From Candidatus Woesearchaeota archaeon (lineage in GTDB: Archaea; Nanobdellota; Nanobdellia; Woesearchaeales; JACPBV01): a stretch of 13,980 nucleotides of DNA. The stretch covers positions 1 to 13,980 of the forward strand of contig JAHWHQ010000099.1 in assembly GCA_019323195.1 (NCBI GenBank), read 5' to 3'. The translations under genes were made by a program, and so were the position numbers. How positions within the stretch are numbered: the first letter of the stretch is position 1; each line of letters opens with the position of its first letter. The notes beneath the pieces were generated by a model. It searched no databases and was not told the origin of the DNA. It saw nothing but the letters and a program-made list of their open reading frames with translations. Below are positions 5,313 to 11,480 of the stretch, in pieces.

Positions 5313-6101
5313 ATGGTGAAGATAGGCATAATAGGCGGATCAGGGCTTGAGAATCCTGATATATTGAAGGATCCTGAAGAGATCGATGTTGACACACCAT
5401 ACGGAAAGCCTTCTTCTGCTTTAATTGTCGGGAAGATTGAAGGTGTTGATGTTGTCATGCTGTCAAGGCACGGCAGGAAGCATTCCATAATGCCCACAAA
5501 TGTCCCTAACCAGGCTAACATACATGCCTTGAAAGAGCAGGGATGCACCCATATAATAGTTTCAAGCGCTGCAGGCTCGTTAAGGGATGATATAAGGCCA
5601 GGGGATTTTGTTATAGTCGACCAGTTTATCGACAGGACTACCAAGCGAAAAAGCACGTTTTATGAGAAAGACCATGTGTGCCATATCCCTATGGCAGAGC
5701 CTTTCTGCGGCAGCTTGAGAAAGTTATTGTTCGGGTCTGCAAAGGAACTAGGCCTTAGGGCGCATGAGAAAGGGACTGTCATCACGATAGAAGGGCCGAG
5801 GTTCAGCACAAGGGCTGAAAGCCACCTGTGGAGGCAGTGGAAAGCTGATGTTGTCAACATGAGCACTGTCCCTGAATGCGTCCTGGCAAGAGAGGCAGGG
5901 CTGTGCTACGCAGCTGTAGTGATGAGCACTGATTATGACTGCTGGAGAGAGGGGGAAGCAGTTGATATCCAGATGGTGCTGAAGACATTCAAGCAAAATG
6001 CTGAGAATGTTGTCAAGCTTTTCTTAAAGACAATACCAAAAATAAAGGATAATCCTGAATGCAGCTGCAGGACTGATATAAAAGGGGCCTTGATAAGCTA
6101 G
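5313..6101 (+). CDS. mtnP: S-methyl-5'-thioadenosine phosphorylase
   Basis: A 262-residue nucleoside phosphorylase that splits MTA with phosphate into adenine and 5-methylthioribose-1-phosphate. Family motifs are IGIIGGSGL (4-12), SRHGRKH (51-57, phosphate site), QANIHALKEQG, SSAAGSL, RTTKRKSTFY, IEGPRFSTRAES (159-170) and STDYDCW (205-211). The two aspartates in the last motif match the adenine-recognising pair of human MTAP, which favours MTA over methylthioinosine. A Cys-Ser-Cys at 250-252 near the C-terminus recalls the CxC element of thermophilic archaeal MTA phosphorylases. ATG 5313 is preferred to GTG 5304 because GAGGGTG lies six bases before it. It is the second gene of the apt operon and converges with the alcohol dehydrogenase, with only 7 bp between stops. 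Activity on 5'-deoxyadenosine is also plausible for this family. Confidence 0.92.
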   Translation: MVKIGIIGGSGLENPDILKDPEEIDVDTPYGKPSSALIVGKIEGVDVVMLSRHGRKHSIMPTNVPNQANIHALKEQGCTHIIVSSAAGSLRDDIRPGDFVIVDQFIDRTTKRKSTFYEKDHVCHIPMAEPFCGSLRKLLFGSAKELGLRAHEKGTVITIEGPRFSTRAESHLWRQWKADVVNMSTVPECVLAREAGLCYAAVVMSTDYDCWREGEAVDIQMVLKTFKQNAENVVKLFLKTIPKIKDNPECSCRTDIKGALIS

Positions 6102-6108
6102 TTAAGAA

Positions 6109-7086
6109 TCAGGGCTCTATTATAACCTTTAAGGACTCTTTGGCTTTAGAAGCTATACTAAAGCCTTCCTGGATCTTTTCAAGGGGCAGCTTATGGGTTA
6201 TCATGCCCTGGACGTTTACCTTCTTGTCTTTTATCAGCTCTAACGACTCCTCCATATCGGCAGGAGCTGCACCGTAGCTTGAGAGCATTGTAAGTTCATT
6301 CCTCCAGAAGTCGACTACAGGGATTTCTATGTTTTTATTGGGTATGGCGAAGAACAGGATGATGCCTTTCTTGTCTATGCAGCTGAATGCCTGCTCAACA
6401 GCCTTCAAAGAGCCTGTGCAGAGTATTATCCTGTCCGCTTTTACGCTTATCTCCTGCTTTGAGACGTCTATGACCTCATCAGCGCCGAATTCCTTTGCCT
6501 TATCCAGCCTGTATCCATTGATGTCAGTTGCTATTACCCTTGCTCCCTTTAGCCTGGCAAGCTGGATGTTCATAAGGCCTGAAACCCCTGAACCCAGGAT
6601 AAGGACAGTCTGGCCTTTTTTTATATCTATTATCCTCTGCCCCCTTATGCAGCAGGCCAGCGGCTCTATCATCGTTCCCTCTTCATAAGACAGGTTTTCA
6701 AGAAGGTAAGTGCCGTTCTCAGCATTTATCTTCGGAATGCGGATAAATTCTGAAAACCCGCCCGGATCATAGTTGCCTTTGTGCAGGGTATCGCAGGCTG
6801 TATGGTTTCCATCCAGGCAGTATTTGCATTTATTGCACGGCACATGGTGGGAGACAAAGACTCTTTGGCCTGGCTGGAACCTGCCTGACCTTGATTCGAT
6901 AACATCTCCGGCGATCTCATGCCCCAGGATTCTTGGCGCTTTTTTTATCCTGTACCATTCCATCACGTCTGTCCCGCATATCCCTGAGGCCTTTACCTTA
7001 ACAAGAATCTCGCCTTCATCTATCTTAGGTCTTGGAATATCTTCTATCCTTATGTCGTTGTTATTGTGATAGACCGCTGCTTTCAT
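6109..7086 (-). CDS. Zinc-dependent medium-chain alcohol dehydrogenase
   Basis: A 325-residue NAD(P)-dependent oxidoreductase of the zinc MDR family. Catalytic zinc ligands are Cys37 (GICGTD), His56-Glu57 (GHE) and Glu141 (IEPLA). The structural zinc lobe has Cys84, Cys87, Cys90 and Cys98 (PCNKCKYCLDGNHTAC). The nucleotide fold has GSGVSG at 165-170 and an acidic residue after the second strand (ATDING, Asp188), which suggests NAD rather than NADP. It resembles sorbitol or threonine dehydrogenases, but the substrate cannot be read from sequence. It lies 62 bp downstream of the LsrF-like aldolase on the same strand, with no clear promoter or ribosome site between, so it is probably the second gene of that operon. 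In this setting it may reduce the aldehyde product of the aldolase; that role is inference. Confidence 0.88.
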   Translation of the reverse strand: MKAAVYHNNNDIRIEDIPRPKIDEGEILVKVKASGICGTDVMEWYRIKKAPRILGHEIAGDVIESRSGRFQPGQRVFVSHHVPCNKCKYCLDGNHTACDTLHKGNYDPGGFSEFIRIPKINAENGTYLLENLSYEEGTMIEPLACCIRGQRIIDIKKGQTVLILGSGVSGLMNIQLARLKGARVIATDINGYRLDKAKEFGADEVIDVSKQEISVKADRIILCTGSLKAVEQAFSCIDKKGIILFFAIPNKNIEIPVVDFWRNELTMLSSYGAAPADMEESLELIKDKKVNVQGMITHKLPLEKIQEGFSIASKAKESLKVIIEP

Positions 7087-7148
7087 TCTGTATGAAGAAA
7101 TTTGCTTTACATCAGGCTGATCTGCGGAACAAGGCGACCCTCTTGTCT

Positions 7149-7925
7149 TTACTTGTTCTGATATATCTTGAATGCCTCTTCTACTGATCTGTTGTCATGG
7201 ACAACAGCCCTTACTGCCTTTATCATGCTGATAGGATTGTCTGACTGGAAGATATTACGGCCCATGTCAACACCTACAGCGCCCTTGCTAACTGCGTCTT
7301 TCGCCATCTGAAGGGCGTCTTTCTCAGCTATCTTCTTGCCGCCAGCAATTACTACAGGGGTGTTTCCGCATGCCTCAACCACCTTCTCAAACTCATCACA
7401 GTAGTATGTCTTGATTATGTGTGCACCTGTTTCCACGCAGATCCTTGATGCGAGGCCCAGATATCTTGCGTCCCTGGCCATGTCTTTCCCTACTGCTGTA
7501 ACTGCCAGGACAGGTATGCCGTAATCTTCACCGAGGTTTACGAGCTCTGAGAGGTTTGCTATGGTCTCGTTCTCATATTCGCCGCCTATGTATACTGAGC
7601 ATGTAATCGCTGATGCGTTTATCCTTATCGCATCCTGTATGGATGTTGTGATGATCTCATTTGAGAGCTCTTTCAGTATGCTCTGCCCGCCGGATACCCT
7701 TAGGATCACCGGCTTGTCTGTCTCAGGAGGTATCCAGTTCCTTAAAGCCCCCCTTGTTATCATAAGCGCATCTGCGTAAGGAAGGAGAGGGTTTACTGTC
7801 CTGCCAAGGTTTCTAAGGCCGGTAGTAGGGCCCTGGAAATAGCCGTGGTCTACAGCAAGCATCACACATTTTCCTGTCTTTGGATTTATTATCCTTGATA
7901 ACCTGTTTTTCATACCCCATTCCAT
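7149..7925 (-). CDS. Class I aldolase of the DhnA/LsrF family
   Basis: A 258-residue TIM-barrel enzyme of the DeoC/DhnA class I aldolase superfamily. From memory it is closest to LsrF, the thiolase of autoinducer-2 breakdown. Matching stretches include WGMKNRLSRI, PKTGK, DHGYFQGPTTGL (26-37), VGKDMARDARY (145-155), AHIIKTYY (168-175), VVIAGGKK (191-198) and VDMGRNIFQSD (219-229). Lys172 aligns with the Schiff-base lysine of LsrF. Archaeal relatives also include fructose-bisphosphate aldolase and ADH synthase (aromatic pathway). The start is ATG 7925, six bases after AAGGTG; GTG 7934 belongs to that site. No other lsr gene is present. Neighbouring mtnP, mtnA and alcohol dehydrogenase suggest cleavage of methylthioribulose-1-P or 5-deoxyribulose-1-P to DHAP plus an aldehyde. 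Family assignment is firm; the substrate is a proposal. Confidence 0.85.
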   Translation of the reverse strand: MEWGMKNRLSRIINPKTGKCVMLAVDHGYFQGPTTGLRNLGRTVNPLLPYADALMITRGALRNWIPPETDKPVILRVSGGQSILKELSNEIITTSIQDAIRINASAITCSVYIGGEYENETIANLSELVNLGEDYGIPVLAVTAVGKDMARDARYLGLASRICVETGAHIIKTYYCDEFEKVVEACGNTPVVIAGGKKIAEKDALQMAKDAVSKGAVGVDMGRNIFQSDNPISMIKAVRAVVHDNRSVEEAFKIYQNK

Positions 7926-7964
7926 TGGAATCACCTTCTAAATTTTGTTCTAAAGAATTTGCCC

Positions 7965-7976
7965 AGGTTTATAAAG
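7965..7976 (-). promoter_or_regulatory. TATA box of the aldolase-dehydrogenase operon
   Basis: On the minus strand this reads CTTTATAAACC. It predicts a start near 7943 and a leader of about 18 nt holding the AAGGTG ribosome site. The pair therefore has its own promoter, separate from the membrane protein gene upstream. Confidence 0.55.
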
Positions 7977-7995
7977 ATTTCTGCTATCTCTCTAA

Positions 7996-8667
7996 TCAGC
8001 CTTTCTCGCTGCTTGTCACGTACCCCATCAATGTGCCTACTATTATTATAGTTATTATCACACCCTGGTACATCGGATTTTCCAGCCATTGCGGAATCTC
8101 CCTGAACCATCCCCTTGCAGCTCCGAAGAAATATAAGACAACGCAGAAGGCTCCTATGCTTATGCCAGCCTGGACATAATTAGTGCCTTCCCTTTTGGGG
8201 TTGCTGAATGCCACGGTTATGACAAAGATGAGGGCTATTGCCAGCAGTAAAGGTGACAGGTTAGGATAGACAAATATTGCGTATATGACACCTGCTATCA
8301 CAATAACCCCTCCTGTCAGGTAGGCGGGTTTTGTTGACACCTGGCCGCCGAAGGCTCCTATGATCAATAATGATCCTATTGCAGCAACAATCACGATAGA
8401 TATGCCGGGAAGCGCCTGGTTCATTATATCTACAGGGTCAAAGTTAGAAGGATAGCGGTTCATAACATGCGGGATAACGACCAGCAGGGCTATCACCATG
8501 GCTATTATAAGGTTGAATTTCTTCTTGTCCTCTCCCAAGACTTTTGTCTTTGCCAGAAGCGCAAAGAAGATTACAAAGATAAGAAGGAACGGAAGCATAA
8601 CGTCCTGCAGGCCCCAGCTGTTGACAATCTTTACGAACTCTTCCAGATTATACGCTCTGCTTGCCAT
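7996..8667 (-). CDS. Uncharacterised seven-helix membrane protein
   Basis: A 223-residue integral membrane protein that I cannot assign to a named family. Hydrophobic segments at about 22-41, 52-67, 84-107, 115-133, 137-153, 167-184 and 199-217 suggest seven helices. The N-terminus (MASRAYNLEEFVKIVNSWG) looks like an amphipathic helix rather than a signal peptide. The loop after helix 1 is very basic (LGEDKKKF), which would put it inside. No transport or enzymatic motif is visible; an aromatic stretch (RGWFREIPQW) precedes the last helix. A TATA box at 8699-8691 is placed for leaderless transcription from ATG 8667. It lies between mtnA and the aldolase on the same strand, but separate promoters on both sides mean that a shared function is only a possibility. 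Confidence 0.75.
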   Translation of the reverse strand: MASRAYNLEEFVKIVNSWGLQDVMLPFLLIFVIFFALLAKTKVLGEDKKKFNLIIAMVIALLVVIPHVMNRYPSNFDPVDIMNQALPGISIVIVAAIGSLLIIGAFGGQVSTKPAYLTGGVIVIAGVIYAIFVYPNLSPLLLAIALIFVITVAFSNPKREGTNYVQAGISIGAFCVVLYFFGAARGWFREIPQWLENPMYQGVIITIIIVGTLMGYVTSSEKG

Positions 8668-8689
8668 ATTCTATCATTATTTTTTTTAG

Positions 8690-8701
8690 GGTTTATAAAT
8701 C
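8690..8701 (-). promoter_or_regulatory. TATA box of the membrane protein gene
   Basis: ATTTATAAAC on the minus strand, centred about 29 bp before ATG 8667. This implies a leaderless mRNA. It is immediately downstream of the mtnA stop codon. Confidence 0.55.
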
Positions 8702-8704
8702 TTT

Positions 8705-9706
8705 TTAACTTTTTGACAACCTAACTTTCCTTATCTCTTTCTCATCAGGCCTTATGATCCCTTTCTCTGTTATTATGCCCTTGATATACTTGGCAGGCGT
8801 CACGTCAAAGGCAGGGTTTTTTGCATGGCTTTTTTCCGGAGAAAGCCTTAGGCCTTTTATCTCAAGGACCTCTTTCTCGTCCCTTTCCTCTATCGGGATG
8901 TTATCGCCTGAAGGGCAGTCTAGGTCGATGGTCGATGTCGGGGCTGCTATGTAGAAAGGTATGCTGTTCTCTTTTGCCAGGACTGCTTTTTCGTATGTTC
9001 CTATCTTGTTTGCAGTATCACCGTTGGCTGCTATCCTGTCAGCGCCTGTTATTACCATATCTATGTCGCCTTTTTTCATATAATAGCCGGCTGCATTGTC
9101 AGCTATAACTGCGTGAGGAACGTCCTCGTTTGAAAGCTCCCATGCAGTCAGCCTTGCTCCCTGCAGCCTTGGCCTTGTCTCATCAGAGAAGACAAAAACA
9201 TTTTTGCCTTTCCTTCTTGCTGCATATATGGGAGAAAGAGCGCTCCCCCAGTCCACAAATGCCAGCCAGCCTGCATTGCAGTGGGTTAGTATGCCTGCGT
9301 TGTCTTTTATCAGCTTTTCCCCATGCTCTCCTATCTTTCTGCACGCTTCTGCATCCTCGTCTGCAATATCTTCTGCTGTCTTTAATGCCTCTTCTTTGGA
9401 GCTGGCTTTCAGAACCTTATCAACAGCGTAAAAGAGGTTTTGTGCAGTGGGCCTTGTGTCTTTGATAAATTCTGCAGCCTTGCTTATGTTCTCATCATGA
9501 AGAAATGCCTGCGCCATCGCATACCCTGCAGCAGCCCCTATTGCCCCTGCGCCCCTTACTATCATTGTTCTTATAGCTTCGGCTGTCTCTTTATAGTTTT
9601 TGCAGGAGAATATCTCAAACCTTTCAGGGATAATGTGCTGGTTGATAAGCTTTACAGCTCCATCCTCAATCCAGACTGTCCTGTAGCCTTTTCCGTTTAC
9701 TTTCAT
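8705..9706 (-). CDS. mtnA: S-methyl-5-thioribose-1-phosphate isomerase
   Basis: A 333-residue member of the eIF2B-like isomerase family that converts 5-methylthioribose-1-phosphate to 5-methylthioribulose-1-phosphate. Key motifs are RPTAQNLFYAV (85-95), LTHCNAGWLA (140-149, catalytic Cys143), DETRPRLQGARLTAWEL (175-191), DNAAGYYM (203-210) and GADRIAANGDTANKIGTYE (221-239, catalytic Asp223). Then comes APTSTIDLD with IPIEERDEKEV, which separates MtnA from eIF2B and from archaeal ribose-1,5-bisphosphate isomerase. A variation is RGAGAIG (51-57) where many MtnA proteins have RGAPAIG. Start ATG 9706 is supported by a TATA box about 29 bp upstream (leaderless). It performs the step after MtnP, encoded 2.6 kb away. 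A 5-deoxyribose-1-P isomerase activity is a reasonable second possibility. Confidence 0.92.
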   Translation of the reverse strand: MKVNGKGYRTVWIEDGAVKLINQHIIPERFEIFSCKNYKETAEAIRTMIVRGAGAIGAAAGYAMAQAFLHDENISKAAEFIKDTRPTAQNLFYAVDKVLKASSKEEALKTAEDIADEDAEACRKIGEHGEKLIKDNAGILTHCNAGWLAFVDWGSALSPIYAARRKGKNVFVFSDETRPRLQGARLTAWELSNEDVPHAVIADNAAGYYMKKGDIDMVITGADRIAANGDTANKIGTYEKAVLAKENSIPFYIAAPTSTIDLDCPSGDNIPIEERDEKEVLEIKGLRLSPEKSHAKNPAFDVTPAKYIKGIITEKGIIRPDEKEIRKVRLSKS

Positions 9707-9729
9707 ATGCTATCAAAGAATAAGCGATA

Positions 9730-9741
9730 TTATATAAAGTT
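9730..9741 (-). promoter_or_regulatory. mtnA: TATA box of mtnA
   Basis: ACTTTATATAATA on the minus strand, centred about 29 bp before ATG 9706. It touches the last bases of the winged-helix gene. This gives mtnA its own leaderless promoter even if read-through from the upstream gene also occurs. Confidence 0.55.
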
Positions 9742-9957
9742 TCACTTCTTGAACCTGTACAGGTAGACAAGCCTTCTTCCGGCAGGCTCTACCACCTGGT
9801 AGGCTTTTTTTACAAGGACAAAACCTGCTTTCCTGAGCCTCTTAAGATTGCCGACTACAGTGTTGAAAGACGCGTCTAACAGCTTGGCGATATCTCTTGC
9901 ATTAAGCCATTTTTTCTTATATTTCTTCAATAGGTCGTAAACTTCCTGCTGTCCCAT
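9742..9957 (-). CDS. Small winged-helix DNA-binding protein
   Basis: A 71-residue basic protein consisting of one winged helix-turn-helix domain. Helix 1 (about 3-15, EVYDLLKKYKKKW) is followed by the helix-turn-helix (about 18-45, NARDIAKLLDASFNTVVGNLKRLRKAG) and a wing (about 46-71, FVLVKKAYQVVEPAGRRLVYLYRF). This layout matches small archaeal MarR/ArsR-like regulators. ATG 9957 is chosen because an AAAGGA site lies six bases upstream; TTG 9972 would add five residues and overlap that site. It is directly upstream of mtnA on the same strand, with 35 bp between the genes. It is therefore a candidate regulator of mtnA or the surrounding SAM-recycling genes, though its targets are not known. 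A 5-bp-arm repeat (AGTAT/ATACT, 9972-9987) in its leader could be an autoregulatory site. Confidence 0.7.
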   Translation of the reverse strand: MGQQEVYDLLKKYKKKWLNARDIAKLLDASFNTVVGNLKRLRKAGFVLVKKAYQVVEPAGRRLVYLYRFKK

Positions 9958-10028
9958 TTTATATCCTTTCAAGTATCATGAAATACTGCTTTGTTATTTC
10001 CATCCCAACAGGGGTAATGGAGGGTAAC

Positions 10029-10041
10029 GTATATAAATATT
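10029..10041 (-). promoter_or_regulatory. TATA box of the winged-helix gene (possibly bidirectional)
   Basis: ATATTTATATACG on the minus strand predicts a start near 10010 and a leader of about 50 nt before ATG 9957. Read on the plus strand the same bases are TATATAAATAT, so transcription toward 10074 is also possible. Confidence 0.45.
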
Positions 10042-10099
10042 TCTATTTCTGGCTGTTAAGGGGGTGAAATCTTATTGTAGAACTCTATTATATAATCGG

Positions 10100-10147
10100 C
10101 TGTTGGTTAAGAAGAAAAAAATATAAAAATTAAAAAATTAATCCTGC
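10100..10147 (-). terminator. T-rich terminator region after metK
   Basis: Downstream of the metK stop the minus strand has several U-tracts (TTTTTTAATTTTTATATTTTTTTC), the usual form of an archaeal intrinsic terminator. No stable stem precedes them. Confidence 0.5.
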
Positions 10148-11320
10148 TTATTCTTCTGATCCAGCCTCTTTCTTCAGGACTTCTGCCTTGTCTGTCTGCT
10201 CCCAGGTGAAGTCAGGGTCATCTATCCTTCCGAAGTGGCCGTAGGATGCTGTCTTCTGGTAGATAGGCCTCCTTAGCCTTAAGCCCTCAATAATCCCTTT
10301 TGGTGTCAGGTCGAAATTCTTGGCGACCAGCTCTGAGATCTTCTCTTCAGGTATCTTCTCTGTCCCAAAGCAGTCGATGTTTATAGATGTCGGCTTTGCA
10401 ACACCGATGCAGTAGCTGAGCGCAACCTCGCATTTATCCGCTAACCCTGCTGCAACTATGTTCTTTGCAACATACCTTGCTGCGTATGCAGCGCTCCTGT
10501 CGACCTTGCTTGGGTCCTTGCCTGAAAAGGCGCCTCCGCCATGCCTTCCTATCCCTCCGTATGTGTCAACTATGATTTTCCTTCCTGTCACTCCTGTGTC
10601 CCCTTCAGGGCCGCCGATGACAAAAATGCCGGTGGCGTTGATATGGACCAATGTTTCCTCGTCCATGTAATCCTTGCAGATGGGTTTTATCACATGCTCG
10701 ACTATCTGCTCTTTCAGGTCCTGCTCTGATATCTCGTCCTTATGCTGCTGCGCGATGACGACTGCCGTCAATTTTTTCGGCTTCCCGTCCTCGTACATTA
10801 TGCTGACCTGTGATTTTCCGTCAGGGCCTAAGTGCGGTATGATGCCTTCCTTCCTTACATATGCCAGCCTTCTGGTGAGCTTATGCGCAAGGATTATCGG
10901 CAGGGGCATAAGTTCCTTTGTCTCGTTGCAGGCATAGCCGTACATCATACCCTGGTCTCCGGCGCCCTGCTCCTTATCCTCGCCTTTTCCTTCTGTCACG
11001 CCCTCTGATATGTCCGGGCTCTGCTCGTGTATAGCGACCCAGACGCCTGCATCATCACAGTCTATGCCGAACCTTGGGTCTGTATAGCCGATCTCCCTTA
11101 ATTTTGACCTTACAACCTTCTGAACATCAACATAGCCATTTGTTGTAACCTCGCCAGCGACATGCACAGTGCCTGTGGTAGTGAGGCATTCTACAGCAAC
11201 CCTTGAGTTAGGGTCCTGCTTGTACAGCTCATCCAGTATTGCGTCAGAAATCTGGTCGCAAACCTTGTCCGGATGCCCTTCAGTAACGCTCTCTGATGTT
11301 ATGTAATTTATTTTACCCAT
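10148..11320 (-). CDS. metK: S-adenosylmethionine synthetase (bacterial-type MAT)
   Basis: A 390-residue cytoplasmic enzyme that makes SAM from methionine and ATP. It is the classical bacterial/eukaryotic MAT. Motifs are GHPDKVCDQISDAILD (16-31, with the ATP/metal residues), GAGDQGMMYGYA (119-130), GPEGDTGVTGRKIIVDTYGG (236-255), GGGAFSGKDPSKVDRSAAY (259-277) and, near the end, HFGR plus FTWEQ. Length is normal. Most archaea use the very divergent archaeal MAT (COG1812), so this form suggests acquisition from bacteria. ATG 11320 follows a good Shine-Dalgarno (AAGGAGGGAT). The upstream promoter has a TATA box at 11374-11367 and a palindrome beyond it. As the source of SAM, and so of MTA, it fits the mtnP, apt and mtnA genes nearby. 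Confidence 0.95.
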   Translation of the reverse strand: MGKINYITSESVTEGHPDKVCDQISDAILDELYKQDPNSRVAVECLTTTGTVHVAGEVTTNGYVDVQKVVRSKLREIGYTDPRFGIDCDDAGVWVAIHEQSPDISEGVTEGKGEDKEQGAGDQGMMYGYACNETKELMPLPIILAHKLTRRLAYVRKEGIIPHLGPDGKSQVSIMYEDGKPKKLTAVVIAQQHKDEISEQDLKEQIVEHVIKPICKDYMDEETLVHINATGIFVIGGPEGDTGVTGRKIIVDTYGGIGRHGGGAFSGKDPSKVDRSAAYAARYVAKNIVAAGLADKCEVALSYCIGVAKPTSINIDCFGTEKIPEEKISELVAKNFDLTPKGIIEGLRLRRPIYQKTASYGHFGRIDDPDFTWEQTDKAEVLKKEAGSEE

Positions 11321-11365
11321 TTTTTATCCCTCCTTATATATTATTAGTTCTTCCATGAAGGTATC

Positions 11366-11376
11366 GTTTTTAAATC
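11366..11376 (-). promoter_or_regulatory. metK: TATA box of metK
   Basis: GATTTAAAAAC on the minus strand. The expected start near 11345 leaves a leader of about 25 nt carrying AAGGAGGGAT, with no room for a SAM riboswitch. Confidence 0.5.
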
Positions 11377-11388
11377 TTTATGCCAGAA

Positions 11389-11406
11389 TTATTCCTAAAG
11401 GAATAA
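11389..11406. promoter_or_regulatory. Palindrome in the metK-transporter divergent region
   Basis: TTATTCC-TAAA-GGAATAA is a perfect inverted repeat with 7-bp arms and a 4-bp centre. It lies 13 bp upstream of the metK TATA box and 40 bp before the transporter TATA box. It is a good candidate operator for one or both genes. Confidence 0.45.
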
Positions 11407-11442
11407 GTCTGGTCTGTCAACTTTTTCACTTAAAATTTTACA

Positions 11443-11456
11443 TAGATTTATAAAAA
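11443..11456 (+). promoter_or_regulatory. TATA box of the BASS-family transporter gene
   Basis: TTTATAAAAA at 11447-11456 is centred about 30 bp before ATG 11481, which fits a leaderless transcript. No ribosome binding site is seen before that codon. Confidence 0.6.
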
Positions 11457-11480
11457 GCCAGAATCAATTACAATATCAGG

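Noticed and set aside
1..7925. An autoinducer-2 signalling module (AI-2E permease plus LsrF-like enzyme)
   Set aside because: The two genes are over 6 kb apart, no luxS, lsrK, lsrG or receptor is present, and most AI-2E proteins do not transport AI-2. The mtn neighbours explain the aldolase better.
8705..9706. Ribose-1,5-bisphosphate isomerase of the archaeal AMP/RuBisCO pathway
   Set aside because: The STIDLD and IPIEERDEKEV segments are specific to MtnA, and no AMP phosphorylase or RuBisCO gene is nearby.
11321..11366. SAM riboswitch before metK
   Set aside because: The expected leader is only about 25 nt and shows no riboswitch-like structure.
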